Below are positions 23,300-30,518 of a stretch of 64,000 nt of DNA, in pieces. Source of the stretch: Sphaerisporangium rubeum. GTDB taxonomy: Bacteria > Actinomycetota > Actinomycetes > Streptosporangiales > Streptosporangiaceae. The notes below the pieces were generated by a model. That model worked only from the letters and a program-made list of their open reading frames with translations, made no database searches and was not told where the DNA came from. Numbering within the stretch: position 1 is the stretch's first letter; each line of letters begins with the position of its first letter. A program made the translations under genes and the position numbers. The stretch spans positions 6,936,501 through 7,000,500 of the forward strand of contig NZ_JACHIU010000001.1 of NCBI RefSeq assembly GCF_014207705.1, read 5' to 3'.

Positions 23300-24682
23300 T
23301 CAGGCCGCGATCTGGGGCTGATCGGTGCTGTCGAGTTCGTGGCCCAGGCCGCTTGCTTTGATCTGGTCCCAGGACGGCGTCCGGTCCGCGAAGGCGCAAG
23401 CGGCTTGCTCGGCCGCGGCGGTGGAGACGTAGCCGGAGCGGGCACGGCACCATCGGCCGTCGGCGCCGGTGACGATCGCGACACCGGGCATGCCGGGTGG
23501 GATGGACCGGGCGGCTACCAGTGCGTCGGGGTCAAGGTCGCCGAGGGTCATCACGGCGGTTTCGGGATCGTTGACGCGGTGGCAGATGCGTCCGCCGATC
23601 TGAGCGCGTAGTGCGGTCACGCCGGGGCCGAGGTCGGAGCCGATGCGCTGCCCCGACAGCAGCAGGTGGATCCCGAAGGCCCTGCCGAGCTGGGCGATGC
23701 GCAGCAGTGCGGTTGCGGTCTTGGTGACCTCGTCCTTTTCGGCCTTGTCGGCGGTCAGGAACAGCTCTGCCAGCTCATCGACCAGGATCACCACAGGGAT
23801 AGGCCGCAGGGCGTCGGGGAGTTGCCAGATGTCGCGGGCACCATGTTCGCGGCAGGCCAGCATGCGCAGGCCCATGATGCCGATCAGTTCGGCGAGCAGT
23901 TTGACGGCGTCGGTGCGGTTGGTGACCAGGGCCGACAGCCGCGGCGCGTAGGGGGACAACTCGACGCCGCCTTTGAGGTCGAACCCGACAAGGGCGACCG
24001 GTTGCCGTGCCAGCGCGACAATCAGCGCGTTGATCAGGTTCGACTTACCCGATTGGGTGGCGCCGACGTTCATCCAATGGGGGATGAGCCGGAAGTCCAG
24101 GGACCACGATGCGCCGGACTCCAGTACGCCGACCACCGGCCGCAGCAGGTCGGCCGCCGTCCACCCCGATGGGGGGTCATCGCAGGGTGTGGCCGGTTGG
24201 ACGTTGGTCAGAGGGTCGCGGACGGAGGCCTGTAAGGTCACGCGGCCGGGACGGGAGCCGACGACGCGGACCGCTTCCACCCGCCAGGCGTGCGCGAGCC
24301 GTTCGCATACCTTGGCGTAATCGTCGGGCACCTGGCCGTCGAGCAGGTGGAAGGTGACGCGCCAGCCGTGCCGCAGGGGCCGGGGGAGTTTCATCCATGG
24401 CTTGGTGTCGACGGCGACCCGCTGGAAGCGCCGCTTGACCTTCACGACGCCGGTCGAGGCGACCAGGCCGGGAACGGTGGTGAACCACCAGCGGTGACGT
24501 TTCTTGGTCAGGCCGCAGCCGGAGGCGATGTGCCGCCAGGTCCAGCGCAGCCGTACCGCCTTGACCGGGAAGCCGATCAGGTACCAGTACGAGACCGGGG
24601 CCAGCCGCCGCCACAAGCGCAGCGCGACCAGGACGCCGAGCGCGATGAGCGCCGGCCGGGGGATGACGTCGAGGAGGTTCAT
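23300..24682 (-). CDS. FtsK/SpoIIIE-type DNA translocase TraB, AICE-2
   Basis: This is a 460-residue protein from ATG 24682, whose A is shared with the upstream TGA stop (TGATG). Membrane segment near the start (PALIALGVLVALRLWRRL), Walker A GATQSGKS, VALVGFDLKGG and Walker B VVILVDELAEL. It pumps double-stranded element DNA to the recipient. It is collinear with the AICE-1 protein apart from an insertion before the ATPase domain (VQPATPCDDPPSGWTA). Confidence 0.93.
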   Translation of the reverse strand: MNLLDVIPRPALIALGVLVALRLWRRLAPVSYWYLIGFPVKAVRLRWTWRHIASGCGLTKKRHRWWFTTVPGLVASTGVVKVKRRFQRVAVDTKPWMKLPRPLRHGWRVTFHLLDGQVPDDYAKVCERLAHAWRVEAVRVVGSRPGRVTLQASVRDPLTNVQPATPCDDPPSGWTAADLLRPVVGVLESGASWSLDFRLIPHWMNVGATQSGKSNLINALIVALARQPVALVGFDLKGGVELSPYAPRLSALVTNRTDAVKLLAELIGIMGLRMLACREHGARDIWQLPDALRPIPVVILVDELAELFLTADKAEKDEVTKTATALLRIAQLGRAFGIHLLLSGQRIGSDLGPGVTALRAQIGGRICHRVNDPETAVMTLGDLDPDALVAARSIPPGMPGVAIVTGADGRWCRARSGYVSTAAAEQAACAFADRTPSWDQIKASGLGHELDSTDQPQIAA

Positions 24683-25032
24683 CAGGCCACCTCGGTGGAC
24701 ATGCCGGGTGCGGTGCGGATGAAGTCCGCGGCCTTGTAAGCAATGCCCCACCGGGCCGCGCCGCCGATCATCTGTTCCCAGACGTAGCCGACCAGGTTGA
24801 CCGGGGTCACCTCGTCGCCGGCGGAGATGTCCGGCTCAACGCTCGTGCCGATCTTGAGCAGTTCCAGTCGGCCGAAGGCGTCTTCGACCGAGACGGTGAC
24901 TTCGTAGACGATCTTGCCGTCTTTGTCGCGCTTGATCTCGCCGGTGTCCCGGTTGACCAGGCGGGGACGTGCGGGCTTCACGCAGGTGAAGTTGAGCCGG
25001 GAGGTGTCGACGGGGATCGGGATGGTGCGCAT
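24682..25032 (-). CDS. SCO3933-type AICE protein, AICE-2
   Basis: This 116-residue homologue of the 6454 protein (MRTIPIPVDTSRLNF, RLVNRDTGEIKRDKDGK, GDEVTPVNLVGYVWEQ) is the first gene of the minus-strand operon and is divergent from the GntR gene at 25171. Function is unknown beyond the family name. Confidence 0.8.
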   Translation of the reverse strand: MRTIPIPVDTSRLNFTCVKPARPRLVNRDTGEIKRDKDGKIVYEVTVSVEDAFGRLELLKIGTSVEPDISAGDEVTPVNLVGYVWEQMIGGAARWGIAYKAADFIRTAPGMSTEVA

Positions 25033-25170
25033 GACGAAGGGGGTCCTTTCGAGAGTGGATGCCTAGACCTCATGGAACACTTGGAATTCTAAGTTGTCAA
25101 TGCGTTCTATGGGCGCTTGGTTGGCGAGAGGGTTGAAGCGTGGTGAACTTGAGGGGAGCGAAGGAGAGCG

Positions 25171-25551
25171 ATGGTCCAGAACACCGGCCGGCCCGGCTAT
25201 TTGCAGATAGCCGACGACCTACGCGCGCAGATCAGCTCCGGCGCTCTGCCCGCCGGCCAGGCGCTGCCGTCCATCCGAGAGCTCTGCGAGCGCTACGAGG
25301 TGTCGGCGAGCGTGGTCAAAGCAGCCATCAGCGTGCTCAGAACCGAAGGCCACGTGATCGGCCAGCAGGGCAAAGGGGTGTTCGTCCGCGACCGGCCGCC
25401 GGCCGACCAGCCCGCGAAGGACGGCCATGGGGAGATCCTTGACCAGCTGTCCGAGATCAGGGCGGTTCTCGGTGATCTCGGCAAGCGTCTCGCCGATCTT
25501 GAGACGGCCGTCTTCCAAGAGCCGAGACGATCTGACCGACGCGGCACGTGA
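25171..25551 (+). CDS. GntR-family regulator, AICE-2
   Basis: This 126-residue protein (MVQNTGRPGYLQIADDL, SVVKAAISVLRTEGHVIGQQ) has a clear upstream GGAG. A C-terminal helix (ILDQLSEIRAVLGDLGKRLA) probably dimerises it. It is equivalent in place and sequence to the AICE-1 GntR and probably represses the transfer operon. Confidence 0.88.
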   Translation: MVQNTGRPGYLQIADDLRAQISSGALPAGQALPSIRELCERYEVSASVVKAAISVLRTEGHVIGQQGKGVFVRDRPPADQPAKDGHGEILDQLSEIRAVLGDLGKRLADLETAVFQEPRRSDRRGT

Positions 25552-25666
25552 GCTCTTCCAGCTCCGCATGGATCGCGGCGAGTTCCTCGGCGACGTCGCG
25601 CTCAGTGCCGTTGTTCACAGTGACCTCCCCGGCATCTCGTGTCCTTGTGGGATGCCTTAAGTTCAC
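25457..25666 (-). CDS. Possible small helical protein antisense to gntR 3' end
   Basis: A 69-codon frame overlaps the last 95 bp of the GntR gene on the other strand. Its first 50 residues (TERDVAEELAAIHAELEELT) read as a natural amphipathic helix, but the rest is antisense to a coding region. It could be a genuine short antitoxin-like protein or chance. Confidence 0.3.
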   Translation of the reverse strand: MNLRHPTRTRDAGEVTVNNGTERDVAEELAAIHAELEELTCRVGQIVSALGRRPSQDRRDACRDHREPP

Positions 25667-25751
25667 CGTGATCAGCGGCTTTTCTGTATCACGAGGCCCT
25701 AGCTAAGCTTCATCACGCCGTCTCATCAGCGGTTTACACGAGCGTTTTCAC

Positions 25752-26843
25752 ATGCACAGCCGAACAGTCCCGCCGTCCCCCGAGCGTGAACGTGAAGGAA
25801 CGCACTTGAAGACGACCCGGCGCCAAGGCTGGACCCCCGCGACGTTACGGGAGCACCGCGAAGCCCACGGCCTCACCCTCGAAAGCGCCGGCGACAAGCT
25901 ACGCGAGACCGCCACACGGCATAGCCTGGCCGTCCCCGCCGCCAACTTCCAAACGCTGTGGGGACACGAGAACGGGACCATCTACCCCGGACCGCACTAC
26001 CGCCGCGCCTACTGCCTCATGTACCAGGCCACCGAACCCGAACTGGGATTCCGCCTGCCGTTGCCCGGAGAATCACAGAAAGCCGACATCGTGATTTCCG
26101 AACTGCCCGCACCCTCCGACCCCGCCGCCGACAACGCCGCGGCCCAGGTCATCGAGGAGACATTCACCAAAGTCACGGTCGACGGCATCAAGGACGACGA
26201 CTCACCCCAAGCCGCACTACGTGAACGCGTGGTCGACGCATGGCGCCGCCGCCACGGCGCAGGCGACCCCAGACCGATCCTCGTCCTGGTCGGCGGATAC
26301 GCCGGATCAGGGAAAACCGAGTTCTCCCGCTTCCTGTCCGACATCACCGGATGGGCCTTCCTGGACAAGGACTCGATCACCCGCAGCATGGCCGAACGCC
26401 TGCTGCTCTCACTCGGCAGCGACGCCAACGACCGGCACACCGAGCTGTACCTGACCGAGGTCCGCCCACTGGAGTACCGGTGCCTGATGGAAACCGCATG
26501 GGACAACCTCAACTGCGGCACCTCGGCGATCCTGTCGGCCCCCTTCATCGCCGAACTCCGCGACGAGGCATGGTTCACCCGCCTGGAGAACCGATGCGCC
26601 GCCAAAGGCATCGACCTGGCCGCGATCTGGGTACGCTGCGACCCCGAATCCATGCGCGAATACATCGAGTTCCGCGCCGCCGCACGTGACGCCTGGAAAC
26701 TGGCGAACTGGGACCAGTACGTGACCGGCCTGGACGTCGACAACCCACCGGCCACCGCACACCTGACCGTGGACAACCGACTCGGCGCCGCCATCAGCCT
26801 CGCAGACCAGACCCGCGACGCACTGAAGCGCATCCTCACATGA
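25752..26843 (+). CDS. HTH protein fused to P-loop kinase-like domain
   Basis: This is a 363-residue protein; TTG 25806 with GAAGGAA upstream is a good alternative start (345 residues). The N-terminus resembles an XRE-type domain (TPATLREHREAHGLTLESAG, HENGTIYPGPHYRRAYCLMY). The C-terminal half is a P-loop NTPase of the kinase/zeta-like group: Walker A GGYAGSGKTEFSRF, then DKDSITRSMAE, and an IWVRCDPESMREYIEFRAAA region like a substrate/lid segment. It may phosphorylate a small molecule or act as a regulatory kinase. Its stop overlaps the start of the guanylate-kinase-like gene (26840), so the two are coupled. Confidence 0.72.
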   Translation: MHSRTVPPSPEREREGTHLKTTRRQGWTPATLREHREAHGLTLESAGDKLRETATRHSLAVPAANFQTLWGHENGTIYPGPHYRRAYCLMYQATEPELGFRLPLPGESQKADIVISELPAPSDPAADNAAAQVIEETFTKVTVDGIKDDDSPQAALRERVVDAWRRRHGAGDPRPILVLVGGYAGSGKTEFSRFLSDITGWAFLDKDSITRSMAERLLLSLGSDANDRHTELYLTEVRPLEYRCLMETAWDNLNCGTSAILSAPFIAELRDEAWFTRLENRCAAKGIDLAAIWVRCDPESMREYIEFRAAARDAWKLANWDQYVTGLDVDNPPATAHLTVDNRLGAAISLADQTRDALKRILT

Positions 26844-27457
26844 CCCCACCCCCTAACGGCGTAGTGCTGTACGGCCCACCCACCAGCGGCAAAAGCACGA
26901 CCACCACAGCCCTTCACCACATCGACCCCCGATTCCACCTGCTGCGCAAACTCAAAGTCGGCACCGGCCGCGCCGAGGAATACCACCTCGTCACCGCCGC
27001 GCGCCTCAACGAGCTGCGCCAGGCCGGCCGCACCATCGCCGAGACCCACCGGTACGGCAACACCTACGCCATCGACCGCGCCGAGATCGACACCATGACC
27101 GCCGCCGGACACATCCCCGTCGCACACATCGGCAACATCCCCGACCTGCGCCACCTCGTCGGCCGAGACCCCTGGCTGCGCGTCCTCTTGTGGGTACCCC
27201 GCCAGGTCTGCGAACAACGCTCCCGCCACCGCGGCGACGCCGACACCGCCGCGCGCCTCACCGCATGGGACGAAACACTGGCCGACCTCCAAGCCCACAC
27301 CGACGACGGCTTCTTTCACCTACGCCTCCACACCGACCGCATCAGCCCCAAGCAGGCCGCCGGCGAGATAGCCCAGGCATTCAGCGCACTCACCCGCCGT
27401 CCCCTTCACCAGGAGCCACCCCACCGGGAAGACGCTGGAGCACAGCCGGCGGGATGA
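26840..27457 (+). CDS. Guanylate-kinase-like P-loop protein
   Basis: This 205-residue protein has Walker A GPPTSGKSTTTTAL at residues 12-25, then KLKVGTGRAEEYHLVTAARL, TIAETHRYGNTYAIDRAEID and VAHIGNIPDLRHL. These follow the order of guanylate kinase / PhnN-type folds, including the RxEEYH-like nucleotide-base region. The substrate is not certain. It is translationally coupled to the HTH/P-loop gene, making a two-kinase cassette typical of cargo rather than core AICE genes. Confidence 0.7.
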   Translation: MTPPPNGVVLYGPPTSGKSTTTTALHHIDPRFHLLRKLKVGTGRAEEYHLVTAARLNELRQAGRTIAETHRYGNTYAIDRAEIDTMTAAGHIPVAHIGNIPDLRHLVGRDPWLRVLLWVPRQVCEQRSRHRGDADTAARLTAWDETLADLQAHTDDGFFHLRLHTDRISPKQAAGEIAQAFSALTRRPLHQEPPHREDAGAQPAG

Positions 27458-27623
27458 GCTCCAACCGCCACCACGTCCGGCAGTCCCGGCACATGGCCCC
27501 ACCGGGAATGCTCCCGCCGTACGGCCAGATGAAGGTCCAGCACACAGGCACATGATCACAGTCCGCGGCCGGAGAACCGCTGTCCTCGCACGTGGATAAT
27601 CGACCGTCGAGCATGAGCGTCAC
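27390..27623 (-). CDS. Small Cys-rich protein
   Basis: This 77-residue frame contains CDHVPVCWTF, then AMCRDCRTWWRLELIPPAVL, a plausible CxxxxxC...CxxC zinc site with aromatic residues. It overlaps the 3' end of the guanylate-kinase-like gene by 68 bp, and its stop region is followed by no other minus-strand gene. Its start overlaps the stop of the 27620 gene by 4 bp, which supports an operon. Confidence 0.5.
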   Translation of the reverse strand: MTLMLDGRLSTCEDSGSPAADCDHVPVCWTFIWPYGGSIPGGAMCRDCRTWWRLELIPPAVLQRLPGGVAPGEGDGG

Positions 27624-27952
27624 AGGGGATGCCCGGAACGTGGGGCCGGCACGTCCGCTGGAGTGATCCGGCGCAATTGGTCGTACCGCGCCGCGATACG
27701 GCGAGCCGCCGTGACCGGGTCGTTGGCCGGGCTGTAGCGGTAGACGTTGCGGCCGTTGGTCGGCGAGACCTCACCGGCCCACCACAGGAAGCAGGGGCCG
27801 CACCACACCAGCAGGTCATGCCACACCGACACCAGGGCGATCCCGTCACCCTCGTTGACGTCCGCCGCGATGCCATGCGACTCCAGAGCATGCCGCAACC
27901 GGTAAGCAGCCACGATCGCGGGATGCTTCGCAGGTCCCTGCCCCGAGGTCAT
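27620..27952 (-). CDS. Hypothetical protein downstream of SAM methyltransferase
   Basis: This is a 110-residue protein from ATG 27952, overlapping the methyltransferase stop by ATGA. It contains HALESHGIAADVNEGDGIAL, VSVWHDLLVWCGPCFLWWAG and a helix AARRIAARYDQLRRI. It looks like a small globular alpha/beta domain. No family recognised; the coupling suggests it works with the methyltransferase. Confidence 0.65.
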   Translation of the reverse strand: MTSGQGPAKHPAIVAAYRLRHALESHGIAADVNEGDGIALVSVWHDLLVWCGPCFLWWAGEVSPTNGRNVYRYSPANDPVTAARRIAARYDQLRRITPADVPAPRSGHPL

Positions 27953-28797
27953 GACTTCCGCCCCACCCCGCCATAGGCACGCACCCGCAGATCCTCGGTG
28001 AACACCGCCCAGTCCGGCCGCCACAGCGGCAGGTACACCACCCCCGGCTCCACCAGCTCCAGACCGTCGAAGAACCCCGCGATCTCCGGCAACGACCGCA
28101 GCACCGCCGGCGCACTCGCCCGGTCATACGCCGCCGTCACCGGCACCAGGTCCCCATGCCGCTCAGCATGAGACACCACCAGATACGACCCCGAAACAAC
28201 TCCGCCGACCAGCGTCTCAACGATCCCGTACGGGTCGACCTCATCGGGGATGAAGTGCAAGACGCCGCACAACAGCACCGCCACCGGCTCACGAAAATCG
28301 ATCACCCCCCGGACATGCGGATCATCCAAGATGTCCCGCGGCCGGCGCAGATCACCACCCATCGCCAGCGTGTTGGGATTCTCGGCGAGCAACGCCTGAG
28401 CGTGCACCAGCACCAACGCGTCATTGTCGACGTACACCACCCGAGCCCGCGGATCGACCTGCTGCGCCACCTGATGCACGTTCTCCTGAGTCGGCAACCC
28501 CGTCCCGATGTCGAGGAACTGCCGCACCCCGCACTCCTGCGCCAGGTACCGCACCACCCGCCGCAAGAACTCACGGTTAGACCGCGCCATGAACGGCACA
28601 TGCGGCGCCTTGCGGATCACCTCCTCAGCACACTCCCGATCAACCAGGAAGTTGTCCTTCCCGCCTAGGTAGTAGTCGTACATCCGCGCCACGCTCGGCG
28701 TACTCAGATCCAGCCGCCGAAGGACATCAGCCTGTACCCCGCGGACGGAGTCCCGCTCCGGTGCATCCATGCGCGCATCATAAGCACGGAAAGCCAT
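27949..28797 (-). CDS. SAM-dependent methyltransferase (PF04672/DUF574 type)
   Basis: This is a 282-residue protein; ATG 28770 (MDAPERDSV) may be the true start, because the palindrome at 28798-28815 would otherwise lie directly against the start. It shows the family pattern: TPSVARMYDYYLGGKDNF, SNREFLRRVVRYLAQECGV, QFLDIGTGLPTQENVHQVAQ (SAM-binding GxG), RVVYVDNDALVLVHAQALL and VLLCGVLHFIPD. This family is abundant in actinomycetes; the methyl acceptor is generally unknown. It is divergent from a small GntR, probably its repressor. Confidence 0.88.
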   Translation of the reverse strand: MAFRAYDARMDAPERDSVRGVQADVLRRLDLSTPSVARMYDYYLGGKDNFLVDRECAEEVIRKAPHVPFMARSNREFLRRVVRYLAQECGVRQFLDIGTGLPTQENVHQVAQQVDPRARVVYVDNDALVLVHAQALLAENPNTLAMGGDLRRPRDILDDPHVRGVIDFREPVAVLLCGVLHFIPDEVDPYGIVETLVGGVVSGSYLVVSHAERHGDLVPVTAAYDRASAPAVLRSLPEIAGFFDGLELVEPGVVYLPLWRPDWAVFTEDLRVRAYGGVGRKS

Positions 28798-28815
28798 AGC
28801 GCGCTATAGCGCGCT
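28798..28815. promoter_or_regulatory. Perfect 18-bp palindrome between methyltransferase and gntR
   Basis: AGCGCGCTATAGCGCGCT is fully self-complementary and sits in the 60-bp gap between the divergent genes. It is very likely the operator of the small GntR protein and overlaps the promoter of the methyltransferase operon. Confidence 0.75.
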
Positions 28816-28856
28816 GTCCATCGCCAAGCGCGCCACAGCTTCCTACGGTTGCCGAC

Positions 28857-29114
28857 ATGATCGAGCTGAAACCGAATCAGCCCAGGTGGCGCCAGGTCCA
28901 CGCGATCATGCGCGAACGTATCCTCACCGGCCAATACAAGCCGGGCGAACGCATCCCCTCACTCATCACCATCATCGAAGAGTTCGGCATCGCCAACGCC
29001 ACCGCCCAGAAGGTCATGCGAGCACTACGGGCGGACGGCCTCATCCACACCGAACCCGGCATGGGGTCGTTCGTCACTGAGGCGGGCCAGCGTCAAGAGC
29101 CACCGCATCAATGA
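28857..29114 (+). CDS. Minimal GntR-family regulator
   Basis: This 85-residue protein is little more than the GntR winged helix (RWRQVHAIMRERILTGQYKP, ATAQKVMRALRADGLIHTEP, GMGSFVTEAG). It has no effector or dimerisation domain, so it probably dimerises on DNA. The palindrome 42 bp upstream is a natural binding site; it should control itself and the divergent methyltransferase operon. Confidence 0.85.
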   Translation: MIELKPNQPRWRQVHAIMRERILTGQYKPGERIPSLITIIEEFGIANATAQKVMRALRADGLIHTEPGMGSFVTEAGQRQEPPHQ

Positions 29115-29212
29115 CCTGAATGTCCGGTGCAGCTCATGCCGAGCATGCTCGTCAGTTGCGTCATTTCGGCAAACTGCATAACTGAAAGTATCTAAGCGGT
29201 TACCGTTACGCT

Positions 29213-30148
29213 ATGTCGCTTACGTCGAACCTCGATGACCGCCATAGCCTGTTTAGCCGATTCGTAGCAGCGGAGTTACCGGCCCTGCGAGAACTCTCGG
29301 CAAGCTACCGCTCAACTCGTCCTGCGGACAGCAGCGCACTTCGTCCGTCTGCCCAGCCAGGTGTCAGGCCGGCATGGGGAACCTTAGGTGCTGCGATCGA
29401 TCATCGGATCCGCTACGCGTTCATCGACCAGGTCACCCCGTCCGGCGCCGTACAGGGTGGCATGGAGCTCGCGGTCCATTTGGCCGATCCGACCGCCTGC
29501 GGCGCTATATACGCAACGGGCACGGCGCTGTGTGAGACGCTGGCAGAACTACTCAGCGAAGAACGTCCTCATGATCGGTCGCATCCCGGTCTGCTCTCCG
29601 AGCACGCCGAGGCACGACTAAGCCGTCTCTGCTATGCCATGGCCTGGTTCGAGGAGATCTACCGGACAGGGCGCCTATGGCCGGGCACGCCGCTGGGAGA
29701 TGCCAGCCCAGATATGACTGTGGACCAACTCCTGGCAGCGGTACCCGCGTACGCCGTCGAGGACCTGGCCGCACAAGCAGGGGTAGCCATCTCGGCCTTA
29801 GCCAAGCTCCGCGCAACGCATGCCCCCAAGGAAGTACACGCCGGACCGACATTCGCCGGCTCAGTGGACGTCGGAGGAGCCGACGCCGATCTGATCATCG
29901 GCGGCCTACTACTGGACATCAAGGCCAAGATCAAAGCCACGCTGGGTCGCGAGGAGTTCTACCAGCTGATCGGGTACGTCCTCCTGGACTACGACGACCG
30001 CTACTGCATCGAGCAGGTAGGGCTCTACCTGTCCCGCTTCGGGCACCTCACTACCTGGACGGTAACCCAATATCTGGGCTTGCTCGGATGTCGAAAGCCC
30101 ATCGCCGAGCTCCGAGAAAAGTGCGCAGCGGCGCTAGCGCCCAGCTAA
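29213..30148 (+). CDS. Putative PD-(D/E)XK nuclease of Cas4/RecB type
   Basis: This 311-residue protein has no close family that I recognise, but its last third carries a RecB/Cas4-like core. GSVDVGGADADLIIGGLLLD followed by IKAK gives D-x(n)-D...D-x-K, and EEFYQLIGYVLLDYDDRYCI gives the helix with the QxxxY motif. The first two thirds are helical (RIRYAFIDQV, LSRLCYAMAWFEEIY). A Cas4/RecB-like domain would cut or chew DNA. It stands alone on the plus strand between the methyltransferase and STAND genes. The core motif is suggestive, not proven. Confidence 0.55.
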   Translation: MSLTSNLDDRHSLFSRFVAAELPALRELSASYRSTRPADSSALRPSAQPGVRPAWGTLGAAIDHRIRYAFIDQVTPSGAVQGGMELAVHLADPTACGAIYATGTALCETLAELLSEERPHDRSHPGLLSEHAEARLSRLCYAMAWFEEIYRTGRLWPGTPLGDASPDMTVDQLLAAVPAYAVEDLAAQAGVAISALAKLRATHAPKEVHAGPTFAGSVDVGGADADLIIGGLLLDIKAKIKATLGREEFYQLIGYVLLDYDDRYCIEQVGLYLSRFGHLTTWTVTQYLGLLGCRKPIAELREKCAAALAPS

Positions 30149-30221
30149 GAGGATCAAGCTGCATGGTGTCCAGCATCAGGCCATCGACCTGAACAGGATG
30201 AGGACTTTCTTCACGTCTTTA

Positions 30222-30342
30222 AAGCGGCCCGCTGCGCGGCCCGCCGGGCGCGCCGGTCGGCAAGCGTGCCCGGCTGCGGCTCTTCGGCCGGTCCGGGCAC
30301 GCACCGCCCCGCGCGCCCGCAAGACCGCCAGAAGTCACGTAA
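30222..30342. repeat. GC-rich intergenic repeat, copy A2
   Basis: Second copy of the element at 11527-11648 (GCGGCCCGCTGCGCGGCCCG, CGGCCGGTCCGGGCACGCAC). It follows the stop of the nuclease-like gene. Positions 30343-30518 hold nothing else I can name. Confidence 0.7.
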
Positions 30343-30518
30343 CGCCGTGACGATCGCTCACTTCGGTCTCTCGCCATACGGGTTGCGGCGATCGGCTGCC
30401 GCGGCCCTCTTCGAGAGGCCTTGCCATCGGGTAGCCATGGTGACGCCCCGCAGCTCATCCGGGAAAGACTCGTAGCGCTTCATCAGTCCTCTCAAACCTT
30501 CAGGATGAGATCGAGGGG

